From: Synaphobranchus kaupii
Taxonomy: Eukaryota; Chordata; Actinopteri; Anguilliformes; Synaphobranchidae
NCBI GenBank assembly: GCA_029718625.1
Contig: CM056385.1
Span: forward strand, 23,397,282-23,461,281
Length of the DNA stretch: 64,000 bases
Direction: 5' to 3'
Part shown: one piece after another, positions 20,944-33,365 of the stretch
How the letters are laid out: each line of letters starts with the position of its first letter
Position numbering within the stretch: the first letter of the stretch is position 1
The notes under the pieces: model-generated
The model's input: the letters and a program-made list of their open reading frames with translations, nothing else
Databases searched by the model: none
What the model was told of the DNA's origin: nothing
Position numbers and translations under genes: made by a program

Positions 20944-21955
20944 AGGTAAATGAACAGTGGGTCAGGTCTGAGTTCAGTTTTCTCTATTAGAGACAGGTAT
21001 ATGAACAGTGGGCCAGGTCAGAGTTCAGTTTTCTCTGTTAGAGACAGGTATATGAACAGTGGGCCAGGTCAGAGTTCAGTTTTCTCTGTTCGAGCCAGGT
21101 ATATGAACAGTGGGTCAGGTCTGAGTTCAGTTTTCTCTGTTAGAGACAGGTATATGAACAGTGGGCCAGGTCAGAGTTCAGTTTTCTCTGTTAGAGACAG
21201 GTATATGAACAGTGGGCCAGGTCAGAGTTCAGTTTTCTCTGTTAGAGACAGGTATATGAACAGTGGGCCAGATCAGAGTTCAGTTTTCTCTGTTAGAGAC
21301 AGGTATATGAACAGTGGGCCAGGTCAGAGTTCAGTTTTCTCTGTTAGAGACAGGTAAATGAACAGTGGGCCAGGTCAGAGTTCAGTTTTCTCTGTTAGAG
21401 ACAGATATATGAACAGTGGGTCAGGTCTGAGTTCAGTTTTCTCTGTTAGAGACAGGTATATGAACAGTGGGCCAGGTCAGAGTTCAGTTTTCTCTGTTAG
21501 AGACAGATATATGAACAGTGGGCCAGGTCAGAGTTCAGTTTTCTCTGTTAGAGACAGATATATGAACAGTGGGCCAGGTCTGAGTTCAGTTTTCTCTGTT
21601 AGAGACAGGTATATGAACAGTGGGCCAGGTCAGAGTTCAGTTTTCTCTGTTAGAGACAGGTATATGAACAGTGGGCCAGATCAGAGTTCAGTTTTCTCTG
21701 TTAGAGACAGGTATATGAACAGTGGGCCAGGTCAGAGTTCAGTTTTCTCTGTTAGAGACAGGTAAATGAACAGTGGGCCAGGTCAGAGTTCAGTTTTCTC
21801 TGTTAGAGACAGATATATGAACAGTGGGTCAGGTCTGAGTTCAGTTTTCTCTGTTAGAGACAGGTATATGAACAGTGGGCCAGGTCAGAGTTCAGTTTTC
21901 TCTGTTAGAGACAGATATATGAACAGTGGGCCAGATCAGAGTTCAAGTCTCTTTG
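20944..21955. repeat. 51-bp minisatellite, about 20 copies, with 408-bp higher-order period
   Basis: The unit begins AGGTATATGAACAGTGGGCC and ends TTTTCTCTGTTAGAGAC. The variant AGGTAAATG recurs at 20944, 21352 and 21760, exactly 408 bp (8 units) apart, so blocks of eight units were duplicated. The array starts at the splice donor of the kinase relic's first exon. Since 51 is a multiple of three, frames of 17-residue repeats (MNSGPGQSSVFSVRDRY) stay open; this is not taken as coding. Confidence 0.95.
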
Positions 21956-22697
21956 TTATGTGTTCATTGGTCTGGTCTGCTGAAGTCTGTCCATAATGGA
22001 GGAAATGTAATGAGCTACTAGGTATGCAGATGAGGCTGAGAAAAGAGTATTTTGAGGTGTTTTCAGTGTCCACAAGTAAGTGAAATGTAAATAAAGAATT
22101 ACATTTTTACATGGGGAAATATACACATACGTATCTAAAAGACACCATAAAACTGCCTTTTAATCTCCAAAGTGTCTTATTATTGCTATTTCACCTCACC
22201 CACTGCAGTTATGTGTTGAGGGTATTCAGTACAATATAATACAGCACACGATTCATCGATTTATATACAGTATAGCATTTAGTCCAGGAAACACTGTCAG
22301 GTTCTTTACTCAGAGGAATTAAAAGTCAATTGAGACTGGACATCAGACTGTATCTGGTTCCACAGATACACAGTCCAGCCATCTCCAGACTCGCCAACAT
22401 TATAACAGTCTTCCTGATATGATTTCATATATCCTGCTATCACAAAAGGTACACCGCTAATGAGCCAAATCAATATTCAAAGAAATCGTGTTTAATCCAA
22501 TATCCCAGATCTGCTTCTGTCAGGGTTTAACCCATTCGTATACGCATATTATTGGCATGTACATATTGTATAGGCCATCCATTGTTCAGTACAATATAGA
22601 ATGATTCTGAATTCTCTCCTCAATGGTTTTTAATAGAGATATGTCCGTTGGACAGGAGTTCCAGTAGTAACCGCCTCTTCTTCTTATCTTTTCCCAG
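21956..22697. other. Unrecognised stretch between relic kinase exons
   Basis: AT-rich intron-like DNA; no repeat boundary or exon was recognised. Confidence 0.4.
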
Positions 22698-23427
22698 TAA
22701 ACCTCCTGCAGGGGGCACAACTGAGCGATGGTTAGTCTGCACTGTGGGAAGTGTAACCACAAGCGGAGCAGGAAGGAGTATGCTGTGAAAATTGTCAGTC
22801 GCAGGTGAGTGAGTTAGCAGATGTGGTTCCCCAGCTATCGCTGGGGTGTGTGGTGGTTTAATTGTCCGTTCGTCAGGATTAATACAGCAGCCACTTTGTC
22901 ATGGGTTTTTTTTTTTACTTGCATTGAATGCACTGGTGCCCTTCCCCTCCTCTTTCTTCTCTGTGCCCTTCATCTCTAGACTCTAGTTCATTGTCTATCT
23001 TTCCGCTTAAAACAAAAATAGGAAAAAAAACTGCCACATGCCTGCCAGCTGAGGTTTTCAAATTTTAAATACAACATGTACAGATAATGTGCTATACCGT
23101 GGGACTTTACACAGGGCTGGCAAATCCTTTGGCTTGATGTGTAGTTTAATCATAATTTAATTAGTATGCCTCTACTGCACTTTTACAGCGGTGTCACATA
23201 CTGGATCACTTCCCAGAAAGCTGCAATTTCCTTTTCTGTCACATTCCGGATAGAGGCCAACACCCCCAGAGAAAAATGGCTGTGCACAAACTGTGTGCGA
23301 TTCATCCCAGTTGTGAAACTGAATGGAGGTCTACCACGATCGAGCATTTCCAAACGTACCTCACATATTCACAGATTTACATCTCGCAATTGCCTAAACT
23401 TACATGACCATACCGTGCATGAGTGTG

Positions 23428-23428
<1 letters not shown>

Positions 23429-23467
<39 letters not shown>
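23429..23467. repeat. (TG)n microsatellite
   Basis: About 18 TG units. Confidence 0.95.
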
Positions 23468-23663
23468 TTGATAGTATGCATATGCACATGTGCTTTGTTG
23501 ATCGATCTTTGCCCACCTAGCCTGAGGGATTAATCCCTTTACTGGGTTAGTGCCTCCTCTTCTTGTGTTGCCTGCTGTTAATTTATGCATTAGCCTATCT
23601 TGCTCTTCTACAAGTCACAAACAGTAATTAGACTCAAACATTACTTTAATATCCTGCAAACCA

Positions 23664-23668
23664 CCCCC

Positions 23669-23702
<34 letters not shown>
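23664..23702. repeat. Poly-C plus (AC)n microsatellite
   Basis: A short C run followed by about 16 AC units. Confidence 0.95.
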
Positions 23703-23706
<4 letters not shown>

Positions 23707-23802
23707 GCAGATGATGGTTACAACTGTATGTCTCATGCCAATATTCCATAAAGTCTTTTTTTCTCAAAGAAAACATACCACAAAAAAAGCATAATTGTAT
23801 TA

Positions 23803-24004
23803 CAGGGGTGTCCAATCTTACACGAAAAGAGCCAGTGTGGGTGCGGGTCTGTTTTAGCCCAGCATGAGGACACTGGATTCTACATATCAAGGTCTTGATT
23901 GAAGACCATCATTAGTTAATTCGTTGAATCACGTCGTTGTGCTGGGCTAAATGAAAAAGCTGCACCCACTCCGGCTCTTTCCGTATGAGATTGGACACGC
24001 CCTG
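23803..24004. mobile_element. hAT-like miniature inverted-repeat element
   Basis: The termini CAGGGGTGTCCAATC and GATTGGACACGCCCTG are inverted copies, extending inward as AAAGAGCC / GGCTCTTT. The CAGGGGTGT end is the same type as the element at 60344. The flanking 8-mers (TTGTATTA / CTGTATAT) match only partly, so the target duplication is decayed or absent. Confidence 0.65.
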
Positions 24005-26220
<2,216 letters not shown>

Positions 26221-26590
26221 TTAAAGGTGCAGTGGGCAAGATTTTTTCGATATAATTCCGGCGAGATTATTAAATTTACTCATTATATTCCAGCACCTAT
26301 CAATAAATCAAGTGTTTTGGGAAAAAATCCAGTTTCTGTGAGTGTCCTTGGCTCTGTATTAGGCTGTCAGAAAAACTCAACCCGGTCTTCTAAAAACCAA
26401 CCAATCAGGGCTAGCTACGTAGCTACCAATCAGGGCAACTATCTACAAGCAAAATATCCTCCCCGTAGAATAAACTCCTCCCTGTCTGCCTGTCTCCGCG
26501 CGTGCACTTGAGCATCATTTTGTGGGAGGGGCTTAGGAGAGAGATAGGAAGGAGGAGAGCAAAAGGGGGAAGTGTTTTTTCACCCCATCC
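26221..26590. mobile_element. piggyBac-like non-autonomous element, left end only
   Basis: TTAA followed by AGGTGCAGTGGGCAAGAT, the same terminal AGGTGCA as the complete element at 15988. Inside is a duplicated CCAATCAGGGC with TAGCTACGTAGCTA between the copies. I could not find the right terminus; 26590 is approximate. Confidence 0.5.
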
Positions 26591-28131
26591 TTTTTTTTAA
26601 ACAAAATCTAATATATGGTCACCCTATACAGTAGGCGACAAAATAAACTAGATGACTACTCTGATGATAACAACTATACTAACATAATTTGTATTATAGT
26701 ACAACAATAAATGACTTGTAGGCACCGCATTGGAGTCATGTTTGCACTTCAGAAGGCAGTGACCCTTGTCAGAGTTTGGAAGATTTGAGTCCTGAAGTTT
26801 CTGGTCTGCATTAGATATACGTACCTACATTTATGTAAATTCAACAGTAAGCATGTGTCTTCAATGGCTCAGAGCTGATAAGGTGCAGACAAGACACCAT
26901 CTGCATTATCAACAGAACTGGTTAGAAATGTCTCTTAGTGCTTGGTAAAAGAAAATGTATGGCAGGACAACAAGAGCCCCTAGAACATGACCACACAAAC
27001 ACACAGTGCTTGGTTTTAAATTCAACATAAAAGACTCCTTTACATAATTGGTTAAAGTGACAGTGGTTGTTCCAAAGGGAAACAGTGCAAAATTCCTGGG
27101 AATTCATAATCCACACAGCATCGGGGTAAGTGCTGTTTTGGAAATGTTCTGGCTTTCAAAGATCTCAGCCATTTGCCTGAGGGGGGAGACTGAACTAATT
27201 GGATTTTCTGGGAGCGACTGGTCAAAGATAAATTTTCATCCAACACCTGAATTTAGCTACAGACTACAAAACAATATAGATTCACTAAAGATTATAAACA
27301 AATGGCCTGCTCTTGTCATTCATACTTGTGTTCCTATGTTCAGTGATTAAAAAGAAATGGGCATTGCAGTCATAATGTGATTGTCATTGTGCCATTAATC
27401 AAAGTGATCCTTGAGCGGATCATTGGCTAATGAAATTGTGATCTATTGAGCTTGACATAGATGGAAATGGATTGTGCAGTAAATCAAAACCATTTAATCA
27501 TTTACAGTTTGCACACTCGCGGAAGCAAAGCAAACACAACCCACAAACTATAACAGGTAAAAAACATTTTGTTAAAAAGGTTTTTATTTCTATATTTGTT
27601 TCAGACCATGAGAAGCAGCATTGTTTCAATTTCACACATAATCTTTCTTTGGAATCAGTCTCATAGCAATTGTTAGCATGCTGAAATTTGGTTCATGAAT
27701 GCCAACCAGTAATTATTATCCGGTAATACACACAGAATACCTATTGTTGTCATGTTGATCACAACATTAAAATACAACATTATTGATCACAACATTATAA
27801 GACAGCATGTTAAAGTGACTGACAGATCAATGTAGGACACGTATAAAATTCCTGTTTAGATATTTAAAAGTAATGTGATACTGTACATTAATAACAGAAT
27901 GAACATGACAAAATGTAGCATAAAAAGATTACTAACCGCAAATAGAGAACACTTTTAAAAGAAATAAAAGTAATTATTATTATTTTTAATTATTTATATT
28001 GTTAATCAGTCTTATCAGAATCCATCGCTTACCTGGGCAGGATGCAGTTCTTTGTGTCAGCACTTCTGCAAGGGTTCAGCTACATTCTGTAGTTTACAGT
28101 TTGCAGTAGCTGACCTACACAAATAGGTAAT

Positions 28132-28183
<52 letters not shown>

Positions 28184-29635
28184 ACCATATTCACCACATG
28201 GACACACAGACACACAAACAAGCAAACCCACACACAGTAGTGTAGTGGAGGGTATATGCGGGTGTAATTAATGGTTACACAGGGACATTTTGGGACTCTG
28301 GCTTTCTGTTCATGAGACTGGGCCCCCTGCGGAGTCATTCACAATTAACACTCCTGATCAACTGAGGCACAATGGAGTGTCTGTCCCCTTCTTCATGTGA
28401 CTCTGAGATGAACACAGACTGCTTGATCGATCAGGCATCGAGTTGGGCAGGAACTCCCTCCTCTTTTGAAAAGGAAAGGGGGAACCCCAATTTGGCACAC
28501 ACGCACACCCTGAGGTGATTGTAAATGACTGATCCATCTGTGTTTATTGATGGTTCCAAGGAAATGAGCCAATCAATTGGTCAAAAATGCTGCATGGTGA
28601 TTCTGCACTTTAAATAAAATTTAATTGAATTGCATGGGTGCCCTAAAGTCATCTACCAATTGAGATCAAAGGAATGGGTACGGTCTTGTCAGTGACTTTT
28701 CAGCATAAAAACCCATGAAACTTTACCAACTTTGCTCTGATGGTAAAGACGCTGTCTTATGTCTACCAGATGCACCACTGAAACCCTGATGGACTTCTGC
28801 GTTTTCCAACCTGCATCTCGCTTGATCACCGAGACAGAGTTTGCCGGCCACCATCCACAAAATAAACCAAGCTGGTTTATTTTCAACAGCTGTTTTGAGG
28901 ACATGTTTCTTCAAACTGTTCCTCTACTGTTCCTCTACTTGTGGCCGGACCCAAGTGGAGATCTGTGCACGTCCACGTCGACCTGACTAGAACCTGTCGC
29001 AACCCGACTTTGGTGAAGAAGTCTCCAGGAGTCCACGCACCTGCCGGGACCTTGGACCAGCTGACGAGCTGACATCACTTACGGAATCGGGACTGGCCTC
29101 CCTTTGTTACTGTCAAGTATTGAAACGCATTTTATTTAGCACTGACATCAATTGATAGGCTAGCATAAAACCTGTAATACCCAGTTGAGGTCATTTTTCT
29201 GCTGGTTCCTACTGTTGTTTGTATTTTGTTTTGCTATGCACGTTTCGGTCGGGAATAGCCAATAGTTTTACACTGTTAAAACTTTATATTTATGACACTG
29301 ATAAAACGAACTAACCACAAAATATAGTTTAGCGTGTCATTAACCCATAACACAAACTAACCTTTGTTAATGGTAGGACTGTTAGCTTCTAGCCATCACA
29401 TAATTATAATTTTCTCTGATTAAGATTAAGTCATAGAATATATTCCTCATGTTATGTCAATTATTGTTTCTATTATTCACATATTCATAGTTGTAGCCAA
29501 TAAAACATGTCATTTTTCCAACCCATTGTCTTGTCGACGTTATTTCACCAAGTTGGGCTCTACTGACGTATAGAATTCTTATTGAGTGTTGAACTTAATT
29601 AATTCGGAATAAAAATGACCAAACCTCACAACACG
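26591..29635. other. Intergenic stretch; (CA)n and possible old repeat
   Basis: AT-rich, with (CA)n at 28134-28182. Bases 28690-29150 are less AT-rich and resemble the non-coding end of a dispersed repeat (CAGCTGACGAGCTGACATC), but there is no second copy here to define it. Confidence 0.4.
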
Positions 29636-29905
29636 GGTATACGCAGTACACCCACTTCTTTCTTAGTGGGCATAGAGTATACTCACTTCTTTCTTAGTGG
29701 GCATAGAGAATACTCACTTATTTCTTAGTGGGCATAGAGTATACTCACTTCTTTCTTAGTGGGCATAGAGTATACTCACTTCTTTCTTAGTGGGCATAGA
29801 GTATACTCACTTCTTTCTTAGTGGGCATAGAGTATACTCACTTCTTTCTTAGTGGGCATAGAGTATACCCACTTCTTTCTTAGTGGGCATAGACTCACTT
29901 CTTAA
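29636..29905. repeat. 31-bp minisatellite, about eight copies
   Basis: The unit is GGGCATAGAGTATACTCACT plus TCTTTCTTAGT (31 bp). Copies differ by single bases (AGAATACTC, TATACCCAC, TTATTTC). The last copy is truncated near 29900. Confidence 0.95.
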
Positions 29906-31106
29906 TCCCCACTGGTGCACGTATCAATTAGTAGTCATCGATTTGCTAAATTAGAGTATATCCACTTCTTCAGGCACTACCACACCACTGCCCACACAAT
30001 ATGCATGCACACACATACTCAAACAAACAAACACGCGAATAGACCTGTATGCACTCACGTGTACACACACAGTTGAGCATGAATAATCACAATCCAGCTA
30101 CCCACGCAGGCATATATTTCTCTCTGACGTGAAGTACTCCCAGTTGGAGTATGTGTGCCAAGGTTGAGTAGAGAACAGACTTTGACTTTTGTTCCTGTCC
30201 ATCAAATTTTAATTCTTGCTTTCCAAACACAGTTCTGCATTATTCAATGGATTTCTAAATGGCTTTTTCGTTTCTCATAACGACAACCAATCATTGTACA
30301 AACAACAAGCTCACTATGTTTATGTCATAGCCACATTATCAAAGTCTGGTACTTTCAGGTTGTTCTACTTTCATGCTGTCCCTTCTTTCTTTCACTCTTT
30401 CTTTCTGAAACAGAAGGGAAGGGATTGTTCCTGTCTTATTGACAGGCCAGTTATGAAGTTATAGTGTGGATGGCAGTGGTTTTTGGTATCTCTGTATTTA
30501 GAGAAAGGAGATGTGGAATGCTACATTGGCCATTGGCTGTCAGTGAGACAGTGATCAGCAGTGGTGCTGGTGACTCTGTATGCCTCCTCCTTGCTTTCTG
30601 AAACTATCACACCAAAGGTTTTAATGTTACAGTAGAAGATCACTCTTAGCATGAGACACTGCCCTAAATAATTTCTTAAAAAAACATCTGTCTTCACCAC
30701 ATCTAACCCCTCTCTCTTTGTCAATCTTTCAGGCTAGAAGTCGATGCATAAATATGATAGCACTCAGAAAGTCATGGATTATGGGCCAAAAAATAAATCA
30801 CAAGACAAGTTAACTCACCCACTTTCCACATCAATTAGCATTACCCCCAGCCTCTGCTATACACCTTCTTATCTCCTAGTCTTTTTCCATTTGTGGTCCA
30901 TATGACAAACCCACTCTAACCTTCACTTTTTCTTTCTCATTATTGATGTTTTGGTACTGAAGGCCAAATCACTGCCTGTTTCTCCTACTCTGACACTTTT
31001 GGTAATTGATTCACAGATTGACACTATATTATAAATACATTATTCATCAACAGGTGAGAAATTTAATACAGATCAGATTACAGACATGGTGATGAGCATT
31101 ATCCGC

Positions 31107-31108
<2 letters not shown>
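29906..31108. other. Intergenic stretch; nothing recognised
   Basis: AT-rich DNA with no exon, transposon end or long repeat recognised. Confidence 0.45.

Positions 31109-31109
<1 letters not shown>

Positions 31110-31196
<87 letters not shown>
31110..31196. repeat. (GA)n microsatellite
   Basis: A pure 87-bp GA tract. Confidence 0.98.
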
Positions 31197-31199
<3 letters not shown>

Positions 31200-31569
31200 T
31201 CTATTAGACAGGTATAAGAGCAGAGAACATTTATGGTTTTAAATGGAGGAAGAACAGAAGAAGAATAGCAGAAAAAGAAGGCCAGGGGCATTATTTGAGA
31301 TACTGTGTCTTTAGAAGAGAACAAAAGATAAGATATTATACAGCTTTACTGTTGATCAGTGGCTTATTTCACTAATGGGAAGCCAGAGAAAAGAAAAAAT
31401 GATTTTGTGACAGAATAATGATTAAAGAGATAGTCAACCCATAGAGGATTATGTCAGGGGAAGTGAGGCAGTGTATAAAGAGTTGGGCCTCAAACTAAAT
31501 AAACAAAATGGTTAGCACAGATGTAAGGCCAGATTTAACTACTGTCTCAGAAAGATAAACAAGCCATTG

Positions 31570-33365
31570 GACAGAACAGGCAGGCACAGCGACACACAGA
31601 GGAAGAGCAGGCACAGGGACACACAGAGGAAGAGCAGCACAGTGACACACAGAGGAAGAGCAGCACAATGACACACAGAGGAAGAGCAGGCACAGTGACA
31701 CACAGAGGAAGAGCAGGCACAGTGACACACAGAGGAAGAGCAGCACTGCGACACACAGAGACACACAGAAGAAGAGCAGCACAGCAACACACAGAGGAAG
31801 AGCAGCCCAGTGACACACAGAGGAAGAGCAGGCATGGTGACACACAGAGGAAGAGCAGCACCGCGACACACAGAGACACACAGAGACACACAGAAGAAGA
31901 GCAGCACAGCAACACACAGAGGAAGAGTAGCACAGTGACACACAGAGGAAGAGCAGGCACAGTGACACACAGAAGAAGAGCAGGCACAGTGACACACAGA
32001 GGAAGAGCAGGCACAGTGACACACAGAGCAAGAGCAGGCACAGTGACACACAGAGGAAGAGCAGCACAGTGACACACAGAGGAAGCGCAGCACAGCGACA
32101 CACAGAGACACACAGAGGAAGAGCAGGCACAGTGACACACAGGAAGAGCAGCACAGTGACACACAGAGGAAGAGCAGCACAGCGACACACAAAGGAAGAG
32201 CAGCACAGTGACACACAGAGGAAGAGCAGGCACAGTGACACACAGGAAGAGCAGGCACAGTGACACACAGAGGAAGAGCAGGCACGGTGACACACAGAGG
32301 AAGAGCAGGCACGGTGACACACAGAGGAAGAGCAGCACCACGACACACAAAGGAAGAGCAGCACAGCGACACACAGAGGAAGAGCAGCACAGTGACACAC
32401 AGAGGAAGAGCAGGCACAGTGACACACAGAAGAAGAGCAGGCACAGTGACACACAGAGGAAGAGCAGGCACAGTGACACACAGAGGAAGAGCAGGCACAG
32501 TGACACACAGAGGAAGAGCAGCACAGTGACACACAGAGGAAGAGCAGCACAGCGACACACAGAGGAAGAGCAGGCACAGTGACACACAAAGGAAGAGCAG
32601 CACAGTGACAGACAGAGGAAGCGCAGCACAGCGACACACAGAGACACACAGAGGAAGAGCAGGCACAGTGACACACAGGAAGAGCAGCACAGTGACACAC
32701 AGGGGAAGAGCAGCACAGCGACACACAGAGGAAGAGCAGGCACAGTGACACACAAAGGAAGAGCAGCACAGTGACACACAGAGGAAGAGCAGGCACAGTG
32801 ACACACAGAGGAAGAGCAGGCACAGTGACACACAGAGGAAGAGCAGGCACGGTGACACACAGAGGAAGAGCAGGCACGGTGACACACAGAGGAAGAGCAG
32901 CACCATGACACACAGAGGAAGAGCAGCACAGCGACACACAGAGGAAGAGCAGCACAGTGACACACAGAGGAAGAACAGGCACAGTGACACACAGAAGAAG
33001 AGCAGGCACAGTGACACACAGAGGAAGAGCAGGCACAGTGACACACAGAGGAAGAGCAGGCACAGTGACACACAGAGGAAGAGCAGGCACAGTGACACAC
33101 AGAGGAAGAGCAGCACAGTGACACACAGAGGAAGAGCAGCACAGTGACACACAGAGGAAGCGCAGGCACAGTGACACACAGAGACACACAGAGGAAGAGC
33201 AGGCACAGTGACACACAGGAAGAGCGGCACAGTGACACACAGAGGAAGCGCAGCACAGCGACACACAAAGGAAGAGCAGCACAGCGACACACAGAGGAAG
33301 AGCAGCACAGCGACACACAGAGGAAGAGCAGGCACAGTGACACACAAAAGAAGAGCAGGCACAGC
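31570..33365. repeat. 26/27-bp tandem array, 1.8 kb, with higher-order period of about 537 bp
   Basis: The unit core is GTGACACACAGAGGAAGAGC followed by AGGCACA (27 bp) or AGCACA (26 bp), with occasional GAGACACACA insertions. The marker GGAAGCGCAG recurs at 32081, 32617 and 33156, followed each time by nearly the same series of unit variants, so multi-unit blocks were amplified. Because no unit contains a stop on the minus strand and 26- and 27-bp units are mixed, all three minus frames are open for about 600 codons. These Cys/Leu/Ser-rich translations are artefacts. Confidence 0.95.

Larger units (their letters stand above)
20913..23332 (+). pseudogene. MSK-type kinase pseudogene (RPS6KA4/5, C-terminal kinase domain start)
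   Basis: Three exon relics lie in gene order. The first, 20913-20945, has a good acceptor TGTCCTCAG and donor GTAAAT and reads RSGMDELYQRQ, compatible with the MSK linker (RSAMMKDSPFYQQ). The second, 22698-22804, ends GKCNHKRSRKEYAVKIVSR at a GTGAGT donor, matching MSK CRKC..KS...FAVKIISKR with the invariant Lys kept. Its upstream part has in-frame TAA (22698) and TGA (22722), and the Gly-rich loop is lost. The third, about 23249-23332, reads RIEANTPRE and then VVKL, matching MEANTQREI...HPNIVKLHEV at the same length. Its acceptor reads CG instead of AG. No further exons were found. MSKs are nuclear histone/CREB kinases; this copy is dead. Confidence 0.65.

Noticed and set aside
20944..21955. 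CRISPR-like regular spacing here and at 29636-29905
   Set aside because: The units are contiguous with no unique spacers, and the window is vertebrate DNA.
20950..21996. ORFs of 17-residue repeats (MNSGPGQSSVFSVRDRY)
   Set aside because: This is the 51-bp minisatellite read in frame. The units are DNA-level copies with intron-type splice motifs and TAA-containing variants.
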